This document shows, piece after piece, positions 18,236-29,680 of a stretch of DNA of 64,000 nt. Source of the DNA: DATBVX01 sp963696675 (GTDB taxonomy: Bacteria; Pseudomonadota; Gammaproteobacteria; Steroidobacterales; Steroidobacteraceae); contig CAVOLM010000018.1 in NCBI GenBank assembly GCA_963696675.1, forward strand, positions 107,668 to 171,667. The letters run 5' to 3'. Below the pieces are notes generated by a model, which was not told where the DNA came from, searched no databases, and saw nothing but the letters and a program-made list of their open reading frames with translations. The first letter of the stretch is position 1. Every line of letters begins with the position of its first letter. Both the position numbers and the translations under genes were made by a program.

Positions 18236-19521
18236 ATGTCCCAGCGTCGCAGCGTCACTCCCAGCGAAGGTTTGAGCACCGTCCGCTACGAGATTCGTGG
18301 CCGGCTGGCGCGGCGCGCTCATCGAAATGGAGCGCCTCGGGTTACGAGATCATTTCGCTCAACATCGGCAATCCCGGGCGCGTTCGGCTTTCGTACGCCG
18401 GAGACGATGCGCCTCGCCATGATCGAGAACCTGAAGGCCAGCGAAGGCTACTGTTCACCAGAAGGGCATTTTCCCGGCGCGCGAAGCCGTGGTGATGCAG
18501 CAGCAGGAGCGCGGCGTGAGCGGCGTCAGCGCGGAAGAGGTCTTCATCGGCAACGGCGTCAGCGAGCTCATCGACCTGACGCTGCGGGCGCTCCTCAACC
18601 CCGGCGACGAGATCCTGGTGCCGAGTCCCGACTATCCGCTGTGGACCGCGGCGGTCACTCTCAATCGCGGCAAAGCCGTGCATTACGAGTGCAGCCCGCA
18701 ACGCGGCTTCGTGCCCGATCCCGCACAGATCGAGCGTCTGATCACGCGACGCACGCGCGCCATCGTCGTCATCAACCCCAACAATCCCACCGGCGCGGTC
18801 TATCCGCGCGCGGTGCTCGAAGCGATTGCGCGGCTCGCTGAGCAGCATCACCTGGTCGTATTCAGCGATGAGATCTACGACCAGATGATCTATGACGACA
18901 CGAAGTTCGTGCCGATGGCCACGCTCGTGCAGCACACGCTGTGCGCGACGTTAAGCGGCCTGTCGAAGATCTATCGCGCCTGCGGTTACCGCGTCGGTTG
19001 GGCAGTGTTTTCGGGCGACCTGGAACACGCCGGTGATTATCTGGGGGCGCTCGAGCTGCTGGCATCGCTGCGGCTGTGCAGTAACGTTCCGGCTCAATGG
19101 TCAGTACAGACCGCGCTGGGCGGCCATCAGAGCATCCGTGAGCTCACGGCGCCGGGTGGCAGGCTGTTCGAATCGCGTCGCGAAATCCTCGAGGCGGTGG
19201 CACGCAGCAAGTATCTGGAGCTCGCGACACCGAGTGGCGCGATGTACGCGTTCATCGGCGTGCGCCCGGATGTGTTGCCGGATTTCGATGACCAGGCATT
19301 TGCGCATGGACTTGCTCGAGCAGAAGCACGTGCTGATCGCTCCGGGCGTCAGTTTCAACGTCCCGTATCGCAATCATTTCCGGATCACGAATCTGCCCGA
19401 ACCGCGCGTGCTCGCCACGGTGTTCGAGCGCATCGAGGCACTGCTCGATGTCTATGCGGAGAATGCAGCGGCCGCGAAGCGACCGGACCTGAAGGTAGTA
19501 AAGGATAACAAGCTCAAATAA
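18236..19521 (+). CDS. alaA: AlaA-type PLP aminotransferase (several frame changes)
   Basis: A fold-type I aminotransferase similar to glutamate-pyruvate aminotransferase AlaA (YfbQ), about 428 residues. ATG 18236 reads MSQRRSVTPSEGLSTVRYEI. The frame changes at least three times between 18315 and 18480 and once near 19305. Restored sequence gives NIGNPGAFGFRTPE, GNGVSELIDLTLRALL, PSPDYPLWTAAVTL, INPNNPTGAVY, VFSDEIYDQM and the PLP-binding Lys in SGLSKIYRACGYRVGW. It would make alanine from pyruvate and glutamate. The AT-rich region after the stop separates it from the next gene. Confidence 0.88.
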
Positions 19522-19563
19522 AGCACTTTAGAATAGTTATATATCTCATTGTAATATCTTGAT

Positions 19564-22219
19564 TTGTCAGAACGGCTACCGGCAACTCTGAAGCACGCTC
19601 TCGAGCGTGGGGCGACCGTTCTTACGGCGAGCGCCGAGCAGGCGCGAGCCATCCACACGGCCTGGGGCGTTACGCAGCGCCGCCAGGGTCGCCTGAGCTG
19701 GCCGACGCCTGAGGTCCTGTCGCGTTCAGGCCTGGGTCATGCGCTGCTGGTCGCAAGCGCTTGCGTTCGATGACGCCGGCGCACTTCCGCAGATTCTCTC
19801 CGCCACGCAGGACTTTGCGCTCTGGGAACGCGTCGTGCTTGCAGAGGCCGACACGATGAGCCTTCTGCAGCCATTCGGTGCGGTGCGCGCCGCCCGCCGA
19901 GCCTGGCAGCGCGTGCACGACTGGAATATTCGCTTGCCCGATGAGCGTGAGAGCGCCACGGATGAGTCTGCGACTTTCGTTCGCTGGTGCAGGGACTACT
20001 TGCGGGAACTGGATCGACATGGCTGGCTCGACACCGCGCGTGCCGCCTGGCGACTGGATCAACTTGATGCAGTGGAGCGCCCGCGGGAGGTTGTTTTTGC
20101 CGGCTTTGACGCGCGCGCACCAGTGTATCGTTATCTGGGTGAACGACTCGAAGGGCAGGGCACGCGAGTCAGCTGGCTCGCCGCGGCGCAAAGCTCCGGC
20201 GCAGTGCGAGTCGCGTTGCCTGATGCGCAGACGGAGCTCGAGTCCGCAGCTCAGTGGGCACACGCGCAGCTGCGCTCACGGCCCGAGTGCGAGCTTCTCA
20301 TTATCGTTCCGGATCTCGAGCAACGCCGCGCCGAGGTCGGGCGGGTTTTCTCCAGGACTCTGACTCCGGCCTCGACCCTGATCGCGACGTCATCGAGCCC
20401 AGCGCCCTTCGGAGTGGAAGGCGGCATCCCGCTCAGCGACTGTCCCCTGGTCGCGGCTGCGCTCACGGCATTCGAACTCGCGCGGGGCGCGTTGCCTTTC
20501 GAGATCGCGAGCGATTGGCTGCGCTCACCGTTTCTCGGCGGAGACCTCGATGCGATTGCGCGTCGTGCACGCGTCGATGCGCGATGGCGCAAGGTCGCCC
20601 CACCGGAAGTCACGTTGCAGCATCTCATCCAGGCACTGAATGGATCGCCCGGTGCCGACGATGTGGATCCAGATCTTGTTAAGGCGCTCGGGCGCTTTGC
20701 GGATGCCCTCCGGCAGCCCCGTGCGACGCTCTCGCATTGGAGTGGGACGTTTGCACGCGCACTGCGCGAGCTGGGATGGCCGGGCACTCAGACGCTCGAC
20801 GAAACCGAGCTCCTCATGTTGCAGGCCTTCAACGACGCGTTGGCAGAGCTGGCAACGCTCGACGCCATCGCTGGCGCCGTAGCCATCGATACTGCCGTAA
20901 GGAGCCTGTCGACTCTCGCCTCTCGCAGTCGCTTTCAGGAGCCGGCACCGGGACGCGGTGTGACGATCAGCGGCCGCCTGGCGGACCCTTGTGTACGCTA
21001 TGACGGCATCTGGGTCACCGGCCTGCAGGCTGCTGCGTGGCCCGGGCCGTCGCGACCCGATCCGTTCCTCCCTCAGCACCTGCAGCTTGCTGCCGGCATG
21101 CCCGAGGCGAGTGCAGCCGGAACGCTCGGACTCGCCCAGACCATCACCCGCAATATTCTCTGCGGGGCGCCACGCGTGATCGTGAGCTGGCCCCGACACC
21201 TCGCCGATGCGGATGCGGAACCCAGCCCTTTGCTCGCGGCGCTCCCTGCAATCGATGCTGCGGAGCTCGCACCCTCCCGTGCGCTCAGCTACGCGCAGGA
21301 GATCTACCAGTCGCGCTCGCTGGAGATACTGCACGACGAACAGGCGCCACCAATTCCGACGCCTGCGCAGCTGCGCGGCGGAACCAGTGCACTGCAACGG
21401 CAATCCCACTGTCCGTTTCGCGCCTTCGCACAACATCGCCTGCGCGCGGAGCCTCTAGAGCGACCGCTGCCGGGCATCGATCCACGCACGCGCGGCAGTT
21501 TCCTGCATCGCGCGCTCGACAGTCTTTGGTCCGGATTGAAGGATCGTGATGCGCTGCTGCGTCTGTCGGCCGAGGAACGCCACGGACTCGTTCACACTGT
21601 CGTCGCTTCGGCCCGTGCCGAAGTCTTCGGCCGGTCCGGGCGCTGGCCCGTGCCGCTCGTCGACCTCGAAGGCGCGCGTCTCGAAGCGTTGCTGCGCAAC
21701 TGGCTCGAGGTCGAGAGCAACCGCCCGCCCTTTCGTGTGCTCGGCGTTGAGCAGCGACTGCAATGGAGCCAGGTTGGGTTGACGTTCACCTTGCGCATCG
21801 ATCGCATAGACCAGCTGGAGGATGGTCGTACGCTGCTTCTCGATTACAAGAGCGGCGAGGCGAAGGCCAATCATTGGTACGGAGATCGTCCGGAAGAGAC
21901 GCAGATGCTGCTGTATGCAACTGCGCTCGAGCGCGCTCCCGACGCAGTGAGCTTTGCCCTCTTGAACGCCGAAGGGTGCAGCTTCGATGGGCTCAGCTCG
22001 CTGCCGCCGGCACTGGCAGGGCTCCAGCCTGTCCCGGATTGGCACGCGCAACTTGTGAGTTGGCGCAGGGTGCTGGAACGCCTTGCCATCGCGTTTGCGG
22101 CCGGTGATGCACGCGTCGATCCCCTGAATCGAACGATCTGTGATCGCTGTCATCTGCACGCGCTGTGCAGGATCGATGAAGTTCGCACGCAGCAAAGGAG
22201 CGCGGCGTCCAATGACTGA
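19564..22219 (+). CDS. AddB-like PD-(D/E)XK nuclease, probable DNA repair protein (one frame change)
   Basis: About 884 residues. The likely start is TTG 19564, the only start codon in frame after an AT-rich spacer; it lacks a clear ribosome site. The frame changes near 19735. The C-terminal RecB-type nuclease has RIDRID and LLLDYKSGEAK, with the metal-binding Asp and the DxK-type residues. Cysteines in SHCPFRAFAQ and in CDRCHLHALC match the iron-sulfur staple of AddB/RecB-family nucleases. Overlap by eight bases with a UvrD-like helicase-nuclease suggests an AddAB-like complex for double-strand-break end processing. It resembles the gammaproteobacterial 'probable DNA repair protein' family rather than classical AddB. 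Confidence 0.85.
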
Positions 22220-25200
22220 GCATGCGCCCGATGCACAAGCCCGGATCGCGGCGCTGGACCCGGTGCGATCCTTCATCGTCCAGGCTCCGGCGGGTTCCGG
22301 GAAGACGGGGCTACTGGTGCAGCGGTTCCTGCGCCTGCTGAGCACGGTGGAAGTACCCGAGCAGATCGTCGCGCTCACGTTCACGCTCAAGGCTGCCGCC
22401 GAAATGCGCGGTCGGGTGCTGCAGGCGCTGCGTGAGACGGACGAATTCGCTGCCGACGGCAATGAATTCAACCGTCAGACTCTCGAGCTTGCGCGCCACG
22501 CCCGTCAGCGTTCCGACGCGTTGGGGTGGAACCTGGCATTTCACCCCAGTCGCCTGCGCATTCAGACCATCGATGCGTTCTGCCATTCGCTCGCGGCGCG
22601 GCTGCCGCTGCTGGCCAGGGCGGGTGCGGAGTTGATCGTCAATGACGAGCCGCAACCGCTGTATGCGAGCGCCGCGCGCCGAACGCTCGCCCTGATCGAG
22701 GAACGCGAACCGATCGCTGCATTGCTGCTCACGCTGCTCGCGCATCGCGACAACCAGTTGCTGCAGACCGAGCAGCTCCTGATCAGGATGCTCGAGCGGC
22801 GCGAGCAGTGGTTGCCTTTCGTGGTCGCGCGGCGCGGCGCAGAGCTACGCGCGCAGCTGGAGCGGACGCTGCAGCTCGAGATCCAGGGTCACTTGCAGAG
22901 CCTAGCCGCCCTTTGGCCCGAGGCGGCCTGGGCGGCGACGCTGAAACTGATGTCCTCGGTGGTGTCGATGGACCCCAAGGCCAGTCGGCCGCACGAAACG
23001 GCGCGCCTCGGCACGACATTTCGCGATCTGCCTGTCTGGCAGGAGCTTGCCGGGTTGCTGCTCACCAAGCAGAACGACTGGCGCAAGCGGCTCGATGCGA
23101 AGGGCGGATATGCGACCGCGGCCGCAGGCGAACTCGGTCGGCAACTGATTGCGCAACTGCAGGCCGGTGGCGTCGCTGCGCGAGCAACTCAAGGAAGTCC
23201 GGCGGCTGCCGCCACCGCGGTTCAGCGAACCGCAGTGGGAAGTAGTGCAGGCACTGCTTGAAGTGTTGCGCACGGCCGCGGGGCAGCTCGAGGTCGTGTT
23301 TCGTGAGACCGGAGAAGTGGATTTCCCAGCCCTGGTACAGGCAGCGGTCAATGCGCTCGGCAGACCGGAAGAGCCGGGCGAACTGGCGCTGGCGCTCGAC
23401 TACCGCATTCGACACCTGCTGATCGATGAATTCCAGGATACCTCGTTCAAGCAGATCGAGTTGCTCGAGGCGCTCACCGCCGGCTGGGTGGAGGGTGATG
23501 GGCGGACACTGTTCTGCGTCGGCGATCCGATGCAGTCGGTTTACCGCTTCCGGCAGGCGGAGGTCGGACTGTTCCTGCGCACTCGCGATCACGGTTTGCA
23601 GAGCATCCGCCCTGGCGTGCTGCAGCTCATCCGGAATTTCCGCTCGCACCGCAATCTGGTCGAGTGGTTCAACGAGGTGTTCGCACAAGTGTTGCCGGAC
23701 GCGGACGACCTGACACGCGGGGCAGTGCGCCACGTGGCGAGTGCGGCCGGTCGTGATGAACCGGGTGCTGCGGCAGTCCATGTGCATAGCGCCTTCACGG
23801 CCGATTGGCGCGACGAAGCGCAGCGAATCACTGACCTGGTCGCGAGTCGCTACGCGCCCGGCATGCGAAGGACCATTGGCATCCTGGTGCGCTACCGACG
23901 CCATGCGCTCGAGGTCGCTGCAGCGTTGCGGGAGCGCAAGCTCCCGTTCCAGGCAATCGAGCTCGAGACGCTCGAAAGCCAACCGGTGGTGCGTGACCTG
24001 ATGGCGCTCAGCCGTGCGCTCCTGCACCTGGGCGATCGCGCTGCCTGGCTGGCAGTGCTGCGATCGCCGCTCTGCGGACTCACACTCACAGATCTCACCG
24101 TTCTGACACACGATGACGAGCAATCCACGTGCTGGGAGTTACTCAATCAGCGCGCGCGCCTCGAGTCGTTGTCTGCGGATGGGCTGCGCCGCGCGCGGGC
24201 ATTGATTGCGGTGATGGAGCACGCGCTTGACCGAGTGCGACGCGAGCCGTTGCGCGCCTGTGTCGAGCGGACCTGGCTGAGCCTCGGCGGGCCCGCAACG
24301 CTCCGTGAACCGCGCGCCCTCGAAGACGCCCATGCGTTTCTCGAGCGATTGGAGGAATTGGCGGTGCGCAACGCCCTCGAGTCGGGAGTGGCGTTCGAGG
24401 TCGGTTTTGCCGATCTGTACGCACGACCTGATCCGACCGCGGGGCCCGAGATTCAGATCATGACGATCCACCAGGCCAAAGGACTGCAATTCGACATCGT
24501 CGTGATTCCGCGCCTTGGAGACGGCAAGAGCGCACCGGACGAGCCATTGCTGCGCTGGCTGGAGATTCCGCGTGCCACCGGGGAGCCCGGGTTGCTCCTC
24601 GCGCCCATCGGCGAGAAAGGCTCTGAGGAAGATCCCCTGTTCGAATACCTCAAACGCCGGGAACGGGAACGCGAATCGTTCGAGCGCGCGCGGCTTCTTT
24701 ATGTTGCCGTGACACGCGCGGCAGATGAACTCCATCTCTTCGGACATGTGAGGTTGCGGAAGGATCGCGACGATGAACCGGGCGATCCGGAGGCGAATTC
24801 CTTTCTCGCACTTCTGTGGCCAGTGCTGGGCAATCACTTTGCGCGCGCGTTCGAGGAGCGGCCAGTTACGCCTCCAGGCTACATCGATGAGGCTGGGCGA
24901 GCTCCTGCCGTTATTCGAAGACTCACCGCCGACTGGTCTTTGCCGCCGCCGCCCGAGGGGATCGTTGTACACCGCACGGTATCGATCGAAGCGGCCAGCG
25001 TCACGCGGCCGGAATTCGACTGGGCGAGCGAAACGAGCCGGCGCGTCGGGACGCTGGTGCACCAGGAGCTTGAATCCTGGTCACGCCGCGGCGCGTTGCC
25101 GACACCGGAGGCGATCGGTGCGCGCCGCGCCAATTTCACGCGTCACCTCGCAGCGAGCGGTGTTCCTTCAGACCGGCTGCAAGCAGCCGTTGAACGTGTG

Positions 25201-25554
25201 ATCGATGCGCTGGTGCGCACGCGCACCGATGCGCGCGGCATCTGGATCTTCTCGCCGGCTCATCGCGAAGCGCGCAGCGAGGTGGCCTTGACGGGCGATG
25301 TCGACGGCGAGCTGGTACGGATCGTGATCGATCGCACCTTCGTGGCCGAGAGCGGTGAGCGCTGGATCGTCGACTTCAAGACCAGTAGTCACGAGGGCGC
25401 GGATCGCGAGGCATTCCTCGATCGCGAAGTGGAGCGCTATCGGCCGCAGCTCGCGCGTTACGTGCGCTTGCTGCAGTCCGGCGCACCTTGCGAGGTACGT
25501 GCTGGCCTGTATTTCCCGTTGATCGGCGGCTGGCGAGAATGGGGTGTGGGCTGA
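22212..25554 (+). CDS. AddA-like UvrD helicase/nuclease (one frame change)
   Basis: About 1,113 residues of superfamily 1A. ATG 22212 overlaps the AddB-like gene. Motifs in order: Walker A in QAPAGSGKTGLLVQRF, ALTFTLKAAAEMRGRV, QTIDAFCHSLAARLP, then a frame change near 23170-23200, then LLIDEFQDTSFKQ (Walker B), FCVGDPMQSVYRFRQAEVG, IQIMTIHQAKGLQFDIV and VAVTRAADELHLFG. The C-terminal PD-(D/E)XK nuclease shows GDVDGELVRIVIDR and WIVDFKTS. It is expected to unwind and degrade DNA ends with its upstream partner. It converges on gspN with four bases between stops. Confidence 0.92.
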
Positions 25555-25558
25555 GCGA

Positions 25559-26320
25559 TCAATACGTGCCGGCGACGGAGAAGGGACGGCGGCCTTGTGC
25601 GTCGGGCGCACCGAGAAATCGCAACGTATCGAGCACCGCCTGCGGCGCGCCGGGCCGCGGTGCGACCAGGCCTTCGACGACGTAGCTGCGATCGGGTGCG
25701 AGCGTCGCCGTGCCCGTCACCTGCATCGGGCCTTCCAGGTCCTTGAGCTGACCGATGAGTTTCCCCTCGTGCGCCGAGGCCGCATCGAAAGTGATCGCGT
25801 AGCTGCCGATGGCGGCGCCGCCGGGCGGAGGTGCCTGCAAGCCGCGCAGTTCGATCGTCCCGACGACGCGCGGCACAGCCTGTGGTGAGAGCTCGACACT
25901 TTGCAACTGTGCGCGGACCGTGCCGCTCCAGCCGGGCGGACCGATGCCTGAAGCGAACGTGGCGAGCGGCAGATTGATTTCGAGGTTGCGGGCCTTGACC
26001 CGGTTGCCCAGGCCGAAACCGATTCGACCTTGCGCGCGCCCGTCATTACGCAGCAACTCGCCATCGAAAACGAGGCGGCCGAGGAACGACTGTAGTGGGC
26101 GAAGTTTCCAGCGAAACGCACCGTAAGGACGCCCGTTCACGGTGAGCGAGTCCGTGCTGCCGCGCCAGATCGTTCCGCTGGTCATGCCGAGTTTGATATG
26201 CGGCGGCAGTGCGAGGGCAATGACGCTCGCCGGGATGGTCGCCAGCAGCGTGACGAGAAAGGCGGCTACGCCTGCCGCGATGAGGCGCGCCGTCCTCGGT
26301 CGGGGCGGGCTATCCGGCAT
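25559..26320 (-). CDS. gspN: Type II secretion system protein GspN
   Basis: 253 residues. One N-terminal membrane helix (LIAAGVAAFLVTLLATIPAS) is followed by a periplasmic beta-rich domain, with the typical GTIWRG motif at about residues 49-54 and the closing RRPFSVAGTY region. It is an accessory inner-membrane component of the secretion machine. Last gene of gspG-H-I-J-K-L-M-N, 42 bases after gspM. Confidence 0.9.
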   Translation of the reverse strand: MPDSPPRPRTARLIAAGVAAFLVTLLATIPASVIALALPPHIKLGMTSGTIWRGSTDSLTVNGRPYGAFRWKLRPLQSFLGRLVFDGELLRNDGRAQGRIGFGLGNRVKARNLEINLPLATFASGIGPPGWSGTVRAQLQSVELSPQAVPRVVGTIELRGLQAPPPGGAAIGSYAITFDAASAHEGKLIGQLKDLEGPMQVTGTATLAPDRSYVVEGLVAPRPGAPQAVLDTLRFLGAPDAQGRRPFSVAGTY

Positions 26321-26362
26321 GCCCGCGACCGCGGCAGTGTCGGCTTGACTGCCGGCGCACGT

Positions 26363-26854
26363 TTACGCGCCTTTGCGCATGATGAGGCTGGCGTTTACCA
26401 CACCGACGCGCGAGGTTCGATCCACGGTCGCCGACTCGACGATGAGGCCGTGGCGCTGGGCGAGATCGGCCACCCACCCCACGATCACGTCGAACGGCGC
26501 AGACTCGAGCCGTATCCGGATGCCACCCGTGCCGCTCGGCTGCGTATCGCGAAGTGCGCCGGCGAGCCCGACGGCCCGCGCGGTTTGATCCACGATGAGG
26601 ACCAGTGATTGTGCGGAGGCATCCGCAGGTCCCGCTGCACGCAGCTCCCCGGCGACGCTCTGCATCCAGGCGAGGTCATTGCGCTTGCGCTCGACGCGCT
26701 TTTCGGCGCCATTGGCGGCGGAATAGAGCGGCAGGACGAGGAGGGCGAGGATCAGCACTACGACCGCGGCGCTGCCGCCCCAGGTTACGAGGCGACGCTC
26801 GCGCTCAGAAAGAGTGGCGAGCCAAGTACTGATCCTTACCGTCAATTCGTTCAT
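26363..26854 (-). CDS. gspM: Type II secretion system protein GspM
   Basis: 163 residues. A short cytoplasmic N-terminus (LATLSERERRLVTWG, the usual GspM lead-in), one membrane helix (AAVVVLILALLVLPLYSA) and a periplasmic ferredoxin-like domain. It forms the inner-membrane platform with GspL. The start overlaps the gspL stop (26851) by four bases. Length is normal for the family. Confidence 0.91.
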   Translation of the reverse strand: MNELTVRISTWLATLSERERRLVTWGGSAAVVVLILALLVLPLYSAANGAEKRVERKRNDLAWMQSVAGELRAAGPADASAQSLVLIVDQTARAVGLAGALRDTQPSGTGGIRIRLESAPFDVIVGWVADLAQRHGLIVESATVDRTSRVGVVNASLIMRKGA

Positions 26855-28087
26855 GAGGCGCCGGGTCCCTTGACCTGGATGCGTCCTTCGACGCCCGAGT
26901 CGCGTGCGTTCGAGGATTGCAGCTCTGCCTGCAGGCCGCGGTCGGTGACGAGGCGCCGCAGCTTGTCGAGGCTGTCGACATCACGCGCGGCGACTCTCAT
27001 GTCCAGCACCGTACCGCGAAAGCTGAAGGCTTCGACCGTGGTCTGCGGTACCTGGGCAATCGCGCCGGCGATGACGCCGATGATGTTGAGGAGGTTTGCG
27101 ACCTGGCCGGTGCTCGAGCCGTGCAACTGCTTCAGACGGGCTTCCATGCGACGGCGGGCATCGACGGCGTTCTGCTCGCCGGGCATTGCCTCGCGGAACA
27201 CCTGCTCGATCGAGGCATCCAGCGCTTTCTCCGTGCCCTTGAGACGCCAGATCTCGACGCCCTTGCCGAGCAGATTCAGCGCGATGAAGCATCCTCCAAG
27301 GATCGCGGCCAGGCGCCATACGCGCCATTGATCGGAGGCCCTGGAATGGGATGCGAACTCGCCTTGCATTAGATTGAATGGCGGATTCGCGACTGCCTGG
27401 TGAGCGAGCAGCGGCAGCGGTCCATCCGGAAGGAGCTGTACCTTGAGCCCCGCAAGTCGCTGGCGCAGAGGCATCGATCGCCGCCTGGTGAATGTGCCAA
27501 TCCTGCTGCGTGACATAGAGCAGCACGTGACTGTCGGCTGCGAGCGTTGCGAACTCGAGCGCCTCACTCAAAGGCTGCACATCGAGTACCAGCGGCGGCT
27601 CGCCCGGACGGCGCACGTACAGGCGACCGGCATCGATCATCAGCACGATCTGCGCCGGGTTGGTAGGCACGACTGCGCTGTCTGCGTAGACGGCATCCGC
27701 GACAATCTGCGCGCCGCGCAGAGCCGCGCGCCATTCCTCGAGTCGATGGCGCCGCACGCCTGCGACGGGGGTCCCGGGACGCGACGGATCCGCCTTACCG
27801 AGCGCGAAGTGCATGCCCTCGATGTCGTCGGCAATGTGTTCCTCGAGCGCAAAAGGAACGACCTGCAATTGACGCGCACCACCGCGCACCGGCAACTCGG
27901 GCTGAGCGAGCAGAATGTCGATGCCGGGAACGAGCAGGACGACGCGTCGCCCGAGTGCGAGAGATGTGGCCTGCGACAACGGTCCGGATTGGGCAGCGCT
28001 CAGCCGGCCGCCAGCCGCATCGACCAGCATCCAGCTCGCCGGCGCATCCGGTTGGTCGGAAAGGCGGATGACGAATGTGTCTGCCAT
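26851..28087 (-). CDS. gspL: Type II secretion system protein GspL (one frame change)
   Basis: About 411 residues. The actin-like cytoplasmic domain begins MADTFVIRLSDQPDAPASW and includes LVPGIDILLAQPELPVRGGA and VVPFALEEHIADDIEGMHFA. The frame changes near 27450-27560. The C-terminal half has a membrane helix (RLAAILGGCFIALNLLGKGV) and the periplasmic domain (LLNIIGVIAGAIAQVPQTTV, FRGTVLDMRV). GspL couples the GspE ATPase to GspM. The frame change is probably a sequence error, as both halves are well preserved. Confidence 0.91.
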
Positions 28088-28106
28088 GTGAAGAGAGTTG
28101 CTTCGC

Positions 28107-29063
28107 TCAGTCAGTGCCGAAAGTGCGCATCACCGGCCGCACCAGGTGCGTCGTCTCATCGCGATGCAACAGACTGTACAGAGTCATCTGCGAGGTGCCA
28201 ATAGTGACCAGCGCCGTGACGCGAAAGTACGACGTTTTGTCATCGATGTAGTTTGCAATGGTGTCGAAGTCCTGACCGTGAAATGAGTTGCGAAGATCGT
28301 CGGGAGTCGGAAAACAATGATCGGTGCGCCCCTTCGCGAGGCTTTGCTCATCGAGTCCGAATTCGCGTGTGCCGTTGCTGAGAGAATCGATCACGATGCC
28401 GGGGGCAGTGCAGAGATTGATCTTGGTTCCGATCGGCAGCGCGGTGACGTAGGGCCTGAGCTTCTGGTAGCGCTCGACGCCGAAATCAGGCAGCGCCAGC
28501 AGCTCGCTGACACTGGTGATCGGGCCGTTCGCTGCGCGATAGGGCGGAGTCTGCGAGGTGTAGACGTTGTCTTCCGCCCCATCCGGAGTGGGCTGCGTGT
28601 CGGGATCGAGCCAGTCGGCAAGCACATCCGCCCACTTTGCTTCCAGATCAAGCATGCTGAGGAGGTTACGGAATTGGCGCATGGCCTCGGGATTCTGTGC
28701 GCCCTCGGGCGTGACCAGGTTGTTGAGATTGAAGCGCCCCTGCAGGTCTTCCACGAACCCTTCGACCTGGCCGCCCTCGACCGGAATCGGGGGAATCGGT
28801 GTCGCCCAGCGCTCCGCCGGATAGTCCTGCTTGGAGCCGTCGTCGAGATCCTTCTTGAGGTAGGAAGCGGCCCACGCTTCCGCGCCAAGGCCGATGAGAT
28901 ACGCCTGGTCGAGGGAAAGAATGGCGCCGGTGCGCCGCTGCTCCAGCGCGCTGTCGAAGCCGATCTGGGTGGCGAGAATCGTGGCGAGCGCGACGATCAG
29001 GATCGCGGTCATGAGCGCCACGCCGCGCTGTCCTCGTCGACGCGAAGCAGGTGCCGACCTCAT
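28107..29063 (-). CDS. gspK: Type II secretion minor pseudopilin GspK
   Basis: 318 residues. The short N-terminal leader ends at RRGQRGVALMTAILIVALAT, a prepilin-type peptidase site with its hydrophobic helix. As is usual in GspK, there is no Glu at mature position 5. The large globular domain includes RFNLNNLV and WLDPDTQPTPDGAEDNVY. GspK caps the pseudopilus tip with GspI and GspJ. Overlaps gspJ by four bases. Confidence 0.93.
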   Translation of the reverse strand: MRSAPASRRRGQRGVALMTAILIVALATILATQIGFDSALEQRRTGAILSLDQAYLIGLGAEAWAASYLKKDLDDGSKQDYPAERWATPIPPIPVEGGQVEGFVEDLQGRFNLNNLVTPEGAQNPEAMRQFRNLLSMLDLEAKWADVLADWLDPDTQPTPDGAEDNVYTSQTPPYRAANGPITSVSELLALPDFGVERYQKLRPYVTALPIGTKINLCTAPGIVIDSLSNGTREFGLDEQSLAKGRTDHCFPTPDDLRNSFHGQDFDTIANYIDDKTSYFRVTALVTIGTSQMTLYSLLHRDETTHLVRPVMRTFGTD

Positions 29064-29680
29064 CCGTCCACCTCGATCAGGCGCGTGATCTCACCAAGAT
29101 CCTCGAGCTCGAGCGTGACCTCGACCGCCAGCGGGCGCAGGCGCGTGACCGTAGCGGGCGCTGCGTTCAGGGGCGGCCATTGTTCCTGCCACTGCTTCTG
29201 GTTGTCCATGAAGCGCACGCGCACCGATTTGACGTGATCAATCAGCTCGCGTTTCACGGGCTCATTCGAGAGCGTCGCATCGAGCACTGTGAAGTGCTCG
29301 CGCCTCAGCTTGTCGTCCTCGAGCACATAGCTGACCCGCTGCAGGGTGGCACGCGGCAATCCTCCCGGATTGGTCCAGCCCGCCCGTGTCAGCGAAAGCA
29401 GCTGTTGTCCCTTGCTCATGCTCATCAATGAGGGCAGGCGCGCATCGCCGACAACATCGCGGACCGGGCGTGGCGCGAGCTGTTCGAAGTCCTGCGTGAT
29501 CAGGCGCACCGTATTCTGCACCTGCTCCAGGCGTTTCATCGACGCGCGCGCGATCTCGGTCTGCTTGACGGAATTGTTGTAGCCGCCGTACGCGAGCACG
29601 CCGAGCACCACGAAGATCGACATCGCGACCAGCAACTCGATCAGGGTGAAACCGCCTCCGATTGATCGAAGTGCCTTCAT
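29060..29680 (-). CDS. gspJ: Type II secretion minor pseudopilin GspJ
   Basis: 206 residues from ATG 29680. The prepilin signature GGGFTLIELLVAMSIFVVLG has the GspO cleavage site after Gly and Glu at mature position 5. The rest is the GspJ pilin domain (TLQRVSYVLEDDKLRREHF). Open frame upstream of this ATG is the out-of-frame tail of gspI, so the later start is used. Start and gspI stop overlap as ATGA. Works at the pseudopilus tip with GspI and GspK. Confidence 0.93.
   Translation of the reverse strand: MKALRSIGGGFTLIELLVAMSIFVVLGVLAYGGYNNSVKQTEIARASMKRLEQVQNTVRLITQDFEQLAPRPVRDVVGDARLPSLMSMSKGQQLLSLTRAGWTNPGGLPRATLQRVSYVLEDDKLRREHFTVLDATLSNEPVKRELIDHVKSVRVRFMDNQKQWQEQWPPLNAAPATVTRLRPLAVEVTLELEDLGEITRLIEVDG

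Noticed and set aside
20525..24123. Long minus-strand open frames opposite the AddB/AddA-like genes
   Set aside because: They are typical GC-rich shadow frames with no recognisable domain, antisense to genes with clear motifs.
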